Of a DNA stretch of 64,000 nt, positions 34,541-46,300 are shown in pieces. The stretch covers positions 746,175-810,174 of the forward strand of contig CM035352.1 in assembly GCA_020137815.1 (NCBI GenBank), given 5' to 3'. Origin of the DNA: Hormiphora californensis (Eukaryota > Ctenophora > Tentaculata > Cydippida > Pleurobrachiidae). Each line of letters begins with the position of its first letter. Position 1 is the stretch's first letter. A model generated the notes under the pieces. That model saw only the letters and a program-made list of their open reading frames with translations. It did not search any database and was not told the origin of the DNA. A program made the position numbers and the translations under genes.

Positions 34541-34985
34541 GGGGGAGACACACTGAAGTTGGGCGCGCTCGTTCAAATCTCAACCTCGCGAGACACACTG
34601 AAGTTCGAAGTTCGAAGTTTCGCGAAACCCCATTTTCAGCTGAGAAATCATTTGAAAGAGGCTAAATTATTTACTGGTACATCTCTCGAGGTGTCCTTTA
34701 TCCATACTGAGTCAATTTCACCGTTTTTGAAATTTTTGGCTTATCCGGTCACAGTTGTCCCAATTCACCAAAAATTTTAAAAACGGTGAAATTGACCCGG
34801 TATTGATAAAGGACACCTCGAGATTCGAGATGTACCAGTAAATAAACTAGCATCTTACAAATGATTTCTCAGCCGAAAATGGGTTTTCGCGATACTTTGA
34901 ACTTTTCCGCGAAACTTCGAACTTCAGTGTGTGTCGCGAGGTTGAGAGTTGAACGCGTGCGACCAACCTCAGTGTGTCTCCCCCC
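34541..34985. mobile_element. Near-complete palindromic MITE, 445 bp
   Basis: The two arms of about 220 bp are inverted copies, starting GGGGGAGACACACTGA and ending with its complement. Inner arm features (ctcgaggtgtcctttatcc and its complement) pair too. No target duplication is clear. It lies upstream of the TBP start, possibly in its promoter region. Confidence 0.85.
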
Positions 34986-35083
34986 TGACAGTTGTAACTA
35001 CTAGGTACTATCAAAGACAGAAATTCATATCAACGTGATCCAACATTGCTGTTATCCCTGTTATGTGGGCTGTGGCCGTATAA

Positions 35084-35523
35084 GGATCCCTAAAAAAGTT
35101 CAGTATTTACACAGCGTTTACACCAGTTAAGCCATTGCGGTTTTTTCCCACGGTAGCGTGGGAACAAAAATTTCGAAATCTGCGCTGTGATTGGCTTAAA
35201 TTTTCCATCATCAGAAATTTCAGCCAATCACAGCGCTCTGGTGTTTTTATTATTATTATTAAAAACGCTGTGTAAATACTGAACTTTTTTAGTAGTGGAA
35301 GCTCTTACGGTATTTCCCACGCCCCGTGGGAAAGTTTTTCACCGTGGGAAAGTTTTCAAACCGTGGGAAAAGAGAGATACATACAATAACATACAAAAAA
35401 TAATTATTTTTTTAAAGTTATTGTATGTATCTCTCTTTTCCCACGGTTTGAAAACTTTCCCACGGTGAAAAACTTTCCCACGGGGCGTGGGAAATACCGT
35501 AAGAGCTTCCACTATAGGGATCC
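35084..35523. mobile_element. Element A: GGATCCCTAAAAAAG-TIR MITE, interrupted
   Basis: The left TIR runs GGATCCCTAAAAAAGTTC and onward for about 38 bp. The right TIR is the complement, but it is split near its end by element B (35293-35514). Without B and one TAG the element is about 215 bp. Related ends (TAGGGATCCCTAAAAAAG) occur at 36700, and GGGATCCCTA recurs at 37018. Confidence 0.8.
35293..35514. mobile_element. Element B copy 1, 222-bp palindromic MITE
   Basis: Ends TAGTGGAAGCTCTTACGG and its complement. TAG is duplicated at 35290-35292 and 35515-35517. Removing B and one TAG restores the element A terminus exactly, proving a nested insertion with a 3-bp target duplication. The arms carry repeated 'cccacggt' blocks around a short AT loop. 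A 3-bp target suggests a PIF/Harbinger-type element. Confidence 0.9.
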
Positions 35524-37056
35524 CATAACTTGTGGGAAATCACGAACATGCGGAAGACCGAACACGTGTTCGGACACGCATGGGGTTGTATCGCCCAAAT
35601 ACGCTGTAGGCATGAGGGGCTGCAGCGCATTCCAACATAAGTAAACTACACAACCCACTAGGGACCTCAGGGGTGAAACGGTGCAGAGCAGCCACTAGAC
35701 ACGGTGAGGTGTGACTCAAGCGCATTCCAACTCTTTTGTTGTGGGAACTGGGAAGGGAACTTTTTACGAAATCTGGCTTTTAAAACCCGACGCGGACGGG
35801 AAGGTTTTGATTCACTTTGCGCTGCCGAAACGTAAAAGTCATGGAGTGAGCATTAGGGTGTGCTATTTTTCCCAACTCATAAATCAAATCCAATTTTCAC
35901 AAAGTTTACCCCTAGAATGAGTTCCTACGATCATTCTAAAACATTTGGTAAAAAAATTTTAGTCCTACCCTGGCCCAATTACGTGGGCCGATGTATGCCC
36001 ATATATGGGCATATTCATATCAAAAAATGTTTTTTGGGGCGTTATTTCGAAAAAACCACACATATGAATCGCCTCATGAGAACCAGTACAACCATTATTT
36101 CCAGTATGCACCTTCAGAACTCCATTTTATAATGAAACATTTTTTTTCATCTTTTTTTCTTGCACATTTTCCTACTTTGCAGTATTAGTGGAGACGAATT
36201 TTAACTTTTTGAGATTTTATTTGTCGGAAAGCAAATTCCGGTTGTAACCGACTAATTTTGACCTGCTGAACACGATCCCGTTTATGAAAAAGCTCTCAAA
36301 ATTTAAGAAAATGACCAAAATGAACATTTTTAGTCAAAAATGAACATTTTTGGTCCAAAATGAACATGTTCAGGTCAAAAATGAACTTTGGCTAACTTTC
36401 ATGATACACATCCATTCTGATCGGTATCAAACCGCTGAACACGACCCTGACCATAAAAAGTTGATATCAAGAACATGCCAAACACTGGTGTATTTTCCTT
36501 TTTTCGGTAAAAAAGTAAACTTTTTTAATCGCCTGGCCCACGTAATTGACATACACTACCCCAATTCCGATTTCAGGATGTAGTAGACAATTGTCCATAG
36601 TTTCATATCTACCCTTAAACTATTGGCCAAGTCGACAAAATTTTCACTTAGCACACCCTAGTGAGCATACATTTCGAATTTTAGCGCTGCAAAGTATCAT
36701 AGGGATCCCTAAAAAAGTTCAGTATTTACACAGCTTTTACACCAACACCGATTGGCATCACTTTCCGACAGCCGAAGAGAAGCTGCCGAAGAGAGAAAGG
36801 GGGTAACCGTATGAAGAGTTAATCGCGATGAGTCTCATTCACATTGGGTTCGATCATTTGCCCCCAGTGTTGGGGTTAGTAATAAATAAACAGCTTTTAC
36901 ACAGTCTTTACACAGTCATTAGTGAGGGCTATTGTTGCTTGGGTTTGCCTTTAGGAAATTTTCGAAAATTCACTAACCCCAACACCGATTGGCATCACTT
37001 TCCTTTTTTTGCCTTTAGGGATCCCTATGCTGCGTCTTAAAAAATAAAATAAAAAT
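35524..37056. other. Repeat-derived, gene-free stretch
   Basis: No exon is recognised. It holds a palindrome around 35575 (ccgaacacgtgttcgg), a partial element A end at 36700-36745, short direct repeats 'aaaaatgaacattttggtc' near 36315-36380, and paired fragments with CCAACACCGATTGGCATCAC near 36738 and 36979. Open frames here show no family resemblance. Confidence 0.5.
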
Positions 37057-37278
37057 AGTGGAAGCTCTTACGGTATTTCCCACGCCCCGTGGGAAAGTTT
37101 TTCGACCGTGGGAAAGTTTTCAAACCGTGGGAAAAGAGAGATACATCAATAACTAATAAAAAACAATTTATTTTTTAACGTTATTGTATGTATCTCTCTT
37201 TTCCCACGGTTCGAACATTTTCCCACGGTCGAAAAACTTTCCCACGGGGCGTGGGAAATACCGTAAGAGCTTCCACTA
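37057..37278. mobile_element. Element B copy 2, 222-bp palindromic MITE
   Basis: Exactly the same length and termini as copy 1 (TAGTGGAAGC ... GCTTCCACTA), with AAA on both sides as the 3-bp target duplication. The arms differ from copy 1 by a few substitutions. Confidence 0.9.
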
Positions 37279-38056
37279 AAAACGAGATAAAATTTCAAAC
37301 TTCGCGATCTAAAATTTTTTGGGCGCCGTTGTGATTTGAAAAGCGCTGCCTTATCCAGTTGAAAAGCGCTATCGGGGGCCAGCAACGTTTGCCAACTTAA
37401 CCAGTTGAAAAGCGCTGCCTTATCCCGCGCCTTATCGGGGGCCATCAGCGTTTGCCAACGATGTAGTGGGGATCCTTGCTCCATCGTTGTGCGCGCCCGA
37501 CGTCGGCGACCGTCGCCGACATCGGAGATTGAGCTGACAGTGGCACTCTCTCCCGCGCGCTGAGCGCTTTTTTCGCGCGGTACGTGTTAGTTTGTTCGGA
37601 CTGTTTGTGAGTGTGACTGAAAATGGATTTTGTCACCAAAAGTGGCCGGTCGCCTTGGAAACTTGCAGGACACCATTGAGATAGTAAGTTAAACGGAAAT
37701 ATCGGACTTGAGAGTCCCAACATGGTAATACAATATAGAGCTGGCCGTGGGGAAGGTATATCATACAATGGTGTCCTATGAACAGCAGTTAGAAAGTAGA
37801 CCAATTTATCAAAACTACCGCAGTGGGTAGTGGCACTGAGCCGCAATAAAACAGGAAACATCAATGAAAGGATGGCATTTTTAGGTCAGCTCGATAGTCA
37901 AAACACTCTATAATGAAAATTCCGCTCTGTATTCTCCTTCTAATAACAGGGGTAATAATAGACATGTTCGGTATTGTTTATGAGTCCATTCACTGTTATT
38001 CCTATTCCATGTAAACAGCCAAAATGGAGCTGGATCAATACTGCAGTCAGTAGATG

Positions 38057-38062
<6 letters not shown>
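37279..38062. other. Gene-free stretch
   Basis: Around 37335-37460 the words 'cagttgaaaagcgctgcctta' and 'tatcgggggcca' are each repeated within about 60 bp. 37500-37530 is GC-rich and palindromic (gtcggcgaccgtcgccgac). The rest shows no recognised feature. Confidence 0.4.

Positions 38063-38114
<52 letters not shown>
38063..38114. repeat. (AT)n microsatellite
   Basis: About 26 uninterrupted AT dinucleotides. It is expected to be length-polymorphic and a possible cruciform. Confidence 0.98.
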
Positions 38115-38118
<4 letters not shown>

Positions 38119-38477
38119 TGTAGGGGAGTAAGGAATATTCTGTTTCAATGTCCTGACATCACAGCATACATCACAACAGCACCCACAGGCCACAGTCGCC
38201 GTCATAGTAACATGTGGTGCAGTTTGTTACAGTCAACTCCAAAGTCGAATTCCGGCTCTGAGTGATCCTGGAGAGGAGGAGATGGGGTGTTAGGGCCTGG
38301 TTAATCAGGGGGTGAGTTAGGGGTGTTGGTGTGAGATAGATAGAAACTGGGGTTTCGGTCCAGATAGCAGGTGTTAAGATTAGATTAGATATAACATGGG
38401 CTATACCAGTACACGAGAGTGTAAATTAGCAGTTAGGCGATTGAGAAAAACAACCTAACTGGGATTTTAGAGGATAG

Positions 38478-38680
38478 AGCTGACCCCGTTCCAGAGAGGA
38501 CAGCCACCCCGTTCCAGAGAGGACAGCTGACCCCGCTCCAGTAAGGACAGCTGACCCCGCTCCAGTAAAGACAGCTGACCCCGCTCCAGAGAGGACAGCC
38601 ACCCCGCTCCAGAGAGGACAGCTGACCCCGCTCCAGTAAGGACAGCTGACCCCGCTCCAGAGAGGACAGCCTCCCCGTTT
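38478..38680. repeat. 24-bp minisatellite
   Basis: About nine units of 23-24 bp with core GACAGCTGACCCCGCTCCAG, then 'taag' or 'agag'. Variants replace 'tgacc' with 'cacc'. Each unit contains CAG followed by TAAG or AGAG, but no host splice site is identified here. Confidence 0.85.
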
Positions 38681-39091
38681 CAAAGAATCATCTCCGATGT
38701 AGAACCCTATCAAAAATGGAAGAAGTGGGTTAGGGGGGCCAGTAGAACAAAAACAGTATTGGTTAGCGGGTTAGTGGATAAAGAGGCGTTGGGGGTCCAC
38801 AGTTGGCTGGAAGATGCCTGTTCCACTGGTAACCCTGAGCCGGAGAAGGCGGGGTAGGAACGTAATAGTTGGCGATGATACACTGTGGGCCACCTAGCCA
38901 AGAAGATGTTTTTGTATTTTGTATTTTCTGATTTTTTTTCCGTATTTCTGATACACAGGCCACAGCCACGCTCAGCCGCGGCCACACGGACCTGGAAATC
39001 GAACAGGGGGAAAAGGGGATGGGGAAAAAGGTACTCCGTGTGACCCCGTTGCCCGGGGAAAACCGATTGGAGGTGGTGGCAGGTGGACCAA

Positions 39092-39129
<38 letters not shown>

Positions 39130-39537
39130 CCACAACACGCACCACTCCCACATGGGGCCGTAAGGTCCCATGTGGAAACAGGGTTAAATCCCCCGAGCCC
39201 GGATCCTGTTGGATCTGAGGGCCCGGAGGGCCTGCGGAGTAAAGGTAGGTAGAACAATGTACATAAGGGTAGGTTGAACAATGTACATATGGGTTAAAGT
39301 AGGAGAAAATATATAAAGGGAATTAAAGCTCATGGTGACGGAGCAGAAGACCTCCTACACTATCTGGAAAGAAGCCCAACCATCTGGAACGGAGTCTAAA
39401 AAGGGTCAACTTATCAGGAACAGGAGAAGCAAATCGTCTGAATCTAGGGAAACCTAGTGGCAAGCAGGAACGGGTAGAAAGGTGTAAAAATAAATAAATT
39501 AATTACAATAACAGGGGTAGACAGCTCAGGAGGTATA
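38681..39537. other. Gene-free stretch with (CT)n run
   Basis: It contains a (CT)n run at 39099-39126 and GC-rich unassigned sequence. Its position just downstream of a minus-strand retrotransposon fragment suggests part could be retrotransposon 3' UTR, but no poly-A or tail repeat proves this. Confidence 0.35.
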
Positions 39538-40201
39538 TTACATGTCGAGAACTTTCCGGAGCGTGTTCATCGAGTTGAACAGGACTGACTTTTGGAGCTG
39601 GGAGGGGTAGATTTGGCGGGTTATGGCAGTCAGGTACTTCTCCAGTCGGGGGCTGACTCCGCCAAGGGCTCCGATCACGATAGGGATGACCGTGGCCTTT
39701 TTAAGTTCCCAAATTCGTGTGAGCTCCCTCCGTAGTTCTTGGTACTTCTCGATCTTCTCCATCTCCCTGTCCGAGACTGACCTGTCTTTTGGTACAGCGA
39801 CGTCGATCAGTAGCGCTTCCTTCTTTAGTTTGTCTAGAAGGACCAAGTCAGGTTTACATGCCTGGATGGGGTTGTCCGTCTGTATGTGGAAATCCCAGAG
39901 AATCTTGTAGTTCTCATTCTCAAGCACTTTTTCTGCATAGTGGCTCCACCACTTTGATTCAGCAGGAAATCCGTAGTCCTTGCACATTCCCCAGTGTAGG
40001 GCGGCAGCTACTCGATCGTGTCTGTGCTTATAGTCTCCGTTGGAGAGTTTCGTGCATCCGTTTAGGATGTGTTCCACCGACTCGTTGTGTTCGTTACAGA
40101 TACGGCACTTCTCAGTCACTCCTTGCTCTTTCTCTATGGCAGCTTTTATCCAGTTCGTGCGAATGGCTTGATCCTGGGCAGCAAATACATCGGCTTCGGT
40201 A

Positions 40202-40205
<4 letters not shown>
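39538..40205 (-). pseudogene. C-terminal fragment of a non-LTR retrotransposon (zinc knuckle + restriction-like endonuclease)
   Basis: The open frame reads from the (CT)n tract at 40206 to a stop at 39538, over 215 codons. It begins 'YTEADVFAAQDQAIRTNW', then a zinc knuckle C-x2-C-x8-H-x4-C (CRICNE...EHILNGC). It is followed by a PD-(D/E)XK-type nuclease block: KPDLVLLD, then 10 residues on, the Asp of LLIDVAVPKD. A conserved 'VIPIVIGALGGVSP' follows. This order is typical of the C-terminus of site-specific LINE clades with restriction-like endonucleases (R2/NeSL type). The reverse transcriptase is missing, so this is a 5'-truncated dead copy. The retained frame is open to its end, so the insertion is not ancient. 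Confidence 0.8.

Positions 40206-40242
<37 letters not shown>
40206..40242. repeat. (CT)n microsatellite
   Basis: A CT-dinucleotide run with one TTT interruption marks the 5' break of the retrotransposon fragment. Confidence 0.95.
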
Positions 40243-40356
40243 GGGGCGTGGTTTTTCTCAACAGGACCACCCTGACATAACTGACAGTAACACTAGCCAC
40301 AGCCCCACACAGTCACCTATATCAACCAGATCTCATCTATCCCCAACGAACTTGGA

Positions 40357-40597
40357 TCAACCAGCAGCCACATGGTTAGGGGTGTAGTAGTAACTCTCGA
40401 TTATTACTGGTCCGTTCTGATAGCGCAGTGTGAAGTCCTGAGGGGGAGGGAAAACGTGTAAAACAAGATTTTGGTATAACAGAGCTTTGACGATTAAAAA
40501 GCCTTGACAGTCAATCCTGATAAGTTACCCTGTATAAGAACTCCTCCAGTGGAACACTCGGTGTTGTTATGGTCAACAGTAAAGGTGACAACATCTC
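40357..40597 (-). CDS. Possible terminal exons of an unrecognised minus-strand gene
   Basis: Two exon-like pieces are read on the minus strand. 40529-40597 (after 'gatatag') encodes GDVVTFTVDHNNTECSTGG. 40357-40437 (after 'ccccctcag') encodes DFTLRYQNGPVIIESYYY and ends in TGA. Both read like an extracellular beta-sandwich. A third piece near 41290-41330 encodes DCYRTWTTVNTH. The phase between the first two does not close with the obvious donor, so the model is tentative. An AAGGG tract lies between the second and third pieces. No family recognised. Confidence 0.3.
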
Positions 40598-40769
40598 CTA
40601 TATCATCTGTTTAGTGGGATCAATAATGAGCTACCTAACTCGCGTGGGTAGTCTGAGTGCCCTACCCCCATTTCCAATCAACTGAACCTGCAGCAGGGAG
40701 AAGGATGGGGAGATACGTATAGGCAGAGTTTTGAAATGAAAGGAAAAGAGAAAGGAAAAGAGAAAGGAA

Positions 40770-41222
40770 AAGGGAAGGGAAGGGAGGGGAGGGGAGGGAA
40801 GGGAAGGGACAGGAAGGGAAGGGAAGGGAAGGGAAGGGAAGGGAAGGGAAGGGAAGGGAAGGGAAGGGAAGGGAAGGGAAGGGAAGGGAAGGGAAGGGAA
40901 GGGAAGGGAAGGGAAGGGAAGGGGAGGGAAGGGAAGGGAAGGGAAGGGAAGGGAAGGGAAGGGAAGGGAAGGGAAGGGAAGGGAAGGGAAGGGAAGGGAA
41001 GGGAAGGGAAGGGAAGGGAAGGGAAGGGAAGGGAAGGGAAGGGAAGGGAAGGGAAGGGAAGGGAAGGGAAGGGAAGGGAAGGGAAGGGAAGGGAAGGGAA
41101 GGGAAGGCCAAGGGAAGGGAAGGGAAGGCCAAGGGAAGGGAAGGCCAAGGGAAGGGAAGGCCAAGGGAAGGGAAGGCCAAGGGAAGGGAAGGCCAAGGGA
41201 AGAGAAGGCCAAGGGAAGGGAA
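40770..41222. repeat. (AAGGG)n pentanucleotide tract
   Basis: About 450 bp of GGGAA units on the plus strand, nearly pure from 40800 to 41107. It then turns into ~16-bp units with GGCCAAGGGAAGGGAA. All-purine strands of this type can form triplexes or G-quadruplexes. Open frames (PSLPFPS repeats on minus, GREGKGREGK on plus) are artefacts. Confidence 0.97.
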
Positions 41223-41675
41223 AATATTACTATTACTGTAGTATTACTGCGATAATTCACCTCTAGCTTAGTATTGGTTGTGTGAGTGTTCACTGTAGTC
41301 CACGTTCTATAGCAATCCTGCCTAGCCATGGACGTTGTAGAAGCTTGGTCTTTATTCCTGTGTTTATCATATATCAGTTGGCACCTGGGTAGCACAAAGA
41401 TAGTTATATATTGTAGAGGATAATGTTGCGACATAGGTGTAGAAAGATGTATACATCTTACATTACATGTAAAAACAGTTGTTTCGAAATGTATAGCACA
41501 CTAGCCCAATTCGTTAAATTGAACGACAGGTAAGTGATAAATGCGGAGGAGGTACAGGTTTGCCAGTGCTCGAACGTTTCAAAAATGAAATTGAAACACA
41601 AGTTTTGATTATACTAAAATAATCCAAATTTCAAAAAGTTTCAAACTTTTCAACACTACAAATTAATTTGAGCCA
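41223..41675. other. Gene-poor stretch
   Basis: Apart from the tentative minus-strand exon near 41290-41330, nothing is recognised. 41560-41675 is AT-rich and precedes the open frame at 41678. Confidence 0.4.
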
Positions 41676-41677
41676 AA

Positions 41678-41935
41678 ATGGTTGACGATTGTGATCAAGT
41701 GGAGAAGCAGAAACGTAGACTCAAGGAGCTGCGTGATGACGACACTGCTAACGCTAAGGTAAAGAGACTGATCGATGCCTACAGCCCTACTGTTCTCCAC
41801 AACACTAACGTTAAAAAACTGAAACGTTTTTCTGACGACACGCTAGAGCAGGCCGCGACATCCCTGGGATCGGGGAACAAATCTAAAGCTTCCCTGATTG
41901 ATTGGCTCAATAATGGCCATAGAAGGACTTTTTGA
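41678..41935 (+). CDS. Hypothetical 85-aa basic protein, SAP-like helix pair
   Basis: ATG to TGA, rich in Lys, Arg and Asp. The C-terminal half (KKLKRFSDDTLEQAATSLG, then KASLIDWL) resembles the helix-extension-helix spacing of a SAP DNA-binding motif. A +1 frame continues with unrelated open sequence to 42104 (AIEGLFEQFGGACGSYYTLK), and further unrelated frames lie at 42192-42533 and 42760-42981. These could be pieces of one degraded gene or transposon. No family is recognised and expression is unproven. Confidence 0.3.
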   Translation: MVDDCDQVEKQKRRLKELRDDDTANAKVKRLIDAYSPTVLHNTNVKKLKRFSDDTLEQAATSLGSGNKSKASLIDWLNNGHRRTF

Positions 41936-42980
41936 ACAGTTCGGCGGTGCGTGTGGGAGCTATTACACTTTAAAGAAGGTGTACAACACAACTAGCAAAA
42001 ACGTAGTAAACAGTGACAAATTGTTTATCCAGGCATTTGGTGAAGGCTCAAGGCTGCTCAAGCTTTTTCAAACATTTCTCTCAACGAAAAACATAAAAAA
42101 GTAGCTAAATTTTGGGTAAAGATGAATTTATAACTTTGGAATCAAGAACGGCACAAATAAAACAGAATACAAAGAAAGAACATCGAAATCGTTGTGCTGT
42201 TGCACCTCCCCCGCGCCCCAATACAACGAAATCGTACAGAGCGTCCGGATAGAACCTCTCAGAATCCACCGAAGTGGAAATGAAAAATTTTTGGTTTGGC
42301 TCGAGTACGGACGAACAAGTGGCAGAGCGCGCGCAAATAAGAACAAAATGCGCGGCTTGGAATTGCGCGGTCTGGAGCTGCGCTCTCCACTAATGGCATT
42401 ATCCAGCGATGAGGAAAATGCTGAAGCCACCAGTGCTATCCTGACGGAGTTACGAACACACGGCACACCCCGATGCCCCGGAACCTGTGAAACGTCGCAT
42501 AAGAACCTACATGGCAACTTCCAATCACAGTAAGAACACGACTAACATGAATAGATACTCGTAAAACACTCTACACGCAACTGCAGTCTCCTTCGGTGCC
42601 AACTGCCAAACCTACAGATGAAGAAGGTGAGCCGACGTACAGCAGTAAGGCATCCCTCTGTTTTGACTGGATCATAATAACGATAGAGGAACTCTTGCGG
42701 CTTGCCTGTAGTTCCACTGTGCCAGCTGTGGAGGTGTCTCTCACGATTGTGAGAATATTATGACAGAACAAAAGTCTGAGGTTCAGGTATGGATCTGCGG
42801 CAAGTGCACAGGGAAATTCAAGCTGGAGAAATTCTCTGGTACTCAGGAAAATCCCCCGCCAAGCGCCTCGAGCCAAAGAAATACTTGCCTCACTCGCCAA
42901 CTAAAGTGGAGCATATCTGTACATTCCACCTACGAAGGAAGTGACGCCAGAGTTGCAGAAGTGACCGGCGGTCAGGGATA

Positions 42981-43230
42981 AAGTCCTGTTTTCAACTGTT
43001 CATCCTCACCTTATTATCCAATGATAACAATGCTGTCCGCACGGTTCCTGAATCAGGAACTGTGCGGACAGGAATCCTGATAAGATAGAGACTTCATCCC
43101 GGACATTTGAAAATGGTCTAAAAATCATCCTTACAATGCACCCGAAATATCTATCTTATCAGGAACCAGAGATATCGCGGAAATACAGTTTGCGAAAACC
43201 AGGGGGTGAGAACAGTTCAAAAATTGACTT
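42981..43230. mobile_element. Divergent AAGTC-TIR MITE
   Basis: Ends AAGTCCTGTTTTCAACTG and (read inward from the right) AAGTCAATTTTTGAACTG, a degenerate version of the AAGTCGGATTTTTTGAA family at 48369 and 50523. The interior holds a near-perfect 37-bp hairpin at 43034-43070 (TGTCCGCAC arms) and the motif 'cctgataagatagagactt', shared with other MITEs in the window. Confidence 0.65.
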
Positions 43231-43367
43231 TTTGTCGTAAACCTACCCTAACTGCCTCCGGGCCCGGGGGTGACCACTGACCAAAGAGGCGAAGACCTCT
43301 GAATATTTTTGGGCAATTTTTAGGGCAACTTGGTTAATCAAGAACTGTATTTAGAATGAGGTAGCAA

Positions 43368-46300
43368 ATGTTCGTAGAGGAGCTGATGGATTTAACGGAC
43401 AGGGAGAAACAGTTGATTTGTGAGCGGGACCAGCTCTCCGCTGAAAATCAGAAACTTCTTGAAGAGAAAAGCAAATCGGAGGATGAATTTGGGAAAATAC
43501 GAGCTCGTTTTAAGGATCTGTATCTGCAAAGAGAAGGTAAGATACACACCAACCCTGCATGATCCGGGTGAATTCCCTACGGGCAGAGAAAATTAAAATT
43601 GAGCAATAATCTGTAACAATATTTCTTGCCTTGGTCGACCTTGTCTCACCGTGCCCCACAAATGTAAACAAGGTAAACATGGCAAAGGAAGTTTATAACA
43701 TTACAAAACATTCCTTCATCAGCTGAGATAATTTCACTGAATGATGAGAAGGCGAAGCTGGAATCAGAGATGGCGGATATACGGACAGCGGCCCTTATCT
43801 CTCAGAACACTGCACAGGAGGAGATAGATCAGTTAACAAGAAGACATGGAGAGGAGATCAGGCACTACAAGCAGGAGTTTGAAGGTATTGTGAAGAGAGG
43901 GCCGAACAATATATGATGAAGTGCTAGTTCTACTAGTTATCTAAAAAGAGTGATAACGGTGCGACGTGTAACACAGCATTGTTTTCAGCTATTAAAGGAA
44001 GGGCTAGAAGTGAGTCAGTACTAAGCAACAGGATTAATGATAATGAGGAAGGGCCAGCGAACCTGGAGAGCGATATGGAACGGGTTAGTTAGAAATGGAA
44101 AGTTGCTTACATCTTATCTTATCTCATTAAGATGAGCCTTGCTACTACATTCACTCGTGTTTCAGGCTAAGAAAGATGCTGACATGCTAAAAAACATCAT
44201 TGTCCCTCTCGAAACGGTAATTATTTTATGTACCCCCCCCCCCCTATGTAGCAAAGTATATACCCGCTCCTGTCACTTCCCTCCTCTAACTGTACCCTGT
44301 TGCTTCAGGAGCTAAAAGAAGTAAAGCTGGAGTGTCAGAAATTAATGTCAGAAAATATGCGACTTCGAGAAAAGGTAAGGAGAAATCCAACTTGCTCTCT
44401 ACTACCCCTTATTTTTGTCTCGCCATACCTTATTTATCGACCCTCTCTTGCCTTATAACGTTAGAACAAAACATCTAATATAACAACTGTTACCAGGAGA
44501 GTAATGAAAACAGACCCCAGCCGACAGTGGATATGTTATTGGATCTCTGTGATGATGTTACTGCAGGGGCAGAGGTTGCTGTTGAGATCGATTACCAGGA
44601 ACAGGTAAAGTCCCCCTTTTTTAACTGTTCGGTTAACCAGGATCTCACACCACCCTTGTGAATCCCAGATGAGTTACCCAAACCTTGTACCACCCATGTA
44701 GGTGAAAGAGTTGGAGGCAGCACTTGAGGCCCTCCAAGTTGAGAACAAAGATCTGAATGACCAGTCAGCCTCTGAAAGGTCCCAGCTGGCTCTACTCGCC
44801 TCTTCTCTTAAGAATACACAGGAAGAATTGACTGTCAAAACGGTAATGTGATAAATGTGTAGCACTTTACAGAAAAGTTTTCTGCCTTTGAGAAAACAGC
44901 AGAAACACATCACGCAGAATGAAAAGGCAAATCTAGAAAATCATAGACCGCGGGAGACGCGCACGTTTCTTGTGATGGAAGTAGTCATTGTTAGCACGAA
45001 ATTAATGCGCGGAGACTGGGGTCAAAATGTAAATTTGCTGGCGAAATAATGTTGCAACTGCAAGACAGTATTGCAAGGCACTTGCAGCGTGTGGAACAAA
45101 CATTTCGAGCTTCTTTCTCAAATAATAGAGCTGCTGATTATAGTTCCAAACATTTGATGTATAATGATATCACACTCAATTCTCCAACACAATGTCCACT
45201 GGCAACAGTCTTTGTGCTCCAACAAGCATCAATTTATTCAAGCTCATTCTTCTTGGATCTCAATTCTATACATTATGAAATGTCCAGAGTGGTATTAGAT
45301 GGAGTTGATCAAGTCTATCAAATCTGAAAGGAATAGAATCTCAGTTAGGACCTGTCTGGCGCCGCGACCACATATGTTTGAGAATCAGTTCGGGGTCTGG
45401 CGCCGCCCGACAGGTTAGAACTTATGTATACAGTTAGGACTTGGCATACAGAATTTCCAAATGATGATCAAGTGTCTGCGGTGGAGACATGTGGAGAGGA
45501 TGACCCATGTTCTAACCTTTATAACAAACTGATCCATCTTCATCCACACTCAGCTGCTTCAACACGTACTCCGCTGTAATGTAACATGTGTAGAGGAAAA
45601 CAATAGTTGTACAATAATTAACCCTTTCTTTGGCCCACACGGTATTATTACTCCCCCGGCCCATAATACCACATTGTAATATTACCTTCATCATCTGTCA
45701 GCCTCTCTAGTCCAGATCCCACCAGTATTCTCTTGACATGCTCCCTTGGCAGCCTCCCACAGTTGCTGATATCGAACACCCTGAATGCTTCTTTTAGTAG
45801 GTCCTCACTAGATAGCTCTCCCCACTCAGTTACACACAACTTCACGAAGTTATCGAACTCTATATAACCTGGAACTGAAAACACAAGTGTTACAACACAT
45901 GTTGGTAACAGCAATTGTTTTCATGTTTATCAACCATAGAGGTCGCCGGTATACATTCTTCATACTACTGTTACACATGTTTCTGATATAAATAGGTGTT
46001 GAACTGTACCTACTACCTACATCGCTCCTGGCTCAGTTGAGCCAGGCACAAGGTACAGTCGAACTAAACCTACATCGTTTCTCGAGGTCCAGTATTTCAT
46101 TGTCCAGATCCAGCTCCGTGGGGTTGACTCCTGTTGTTCTCAGTGCATCCATAGCGCTCTCTTGGGGTAGCAACTGGTTTCCATCATCAGCGAATAGTTG
46201 GTACACCTCAAACAACTCTGCGGAATGTCATGAGGAATAGATAGCTGGTTATTATACTGCTGTAATCATTGCCTTGCTCGACACATTGAACAAAACAATG

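Noticed and set aside
38763..39281. 172-codon minus-strand frame with an RERERER run
   Set aside because: It crosses the (CT)n tract; composition is low-complexity and no domain is visible.
40631..41434. PSLPFPS-repeat and GREGK-repeat frames of up to 267 codons
   Set aside because: Translations of the AAGGG tract.
45049..45327. A 92-codon frame starting [17 protein letters not shown] as an extra FYVE-gene exon
   Set aside because: The start looks coiled-coil-like, but there is no fitting acceptor and the rest is not helical; exons 7 and 8 join in frame without it.
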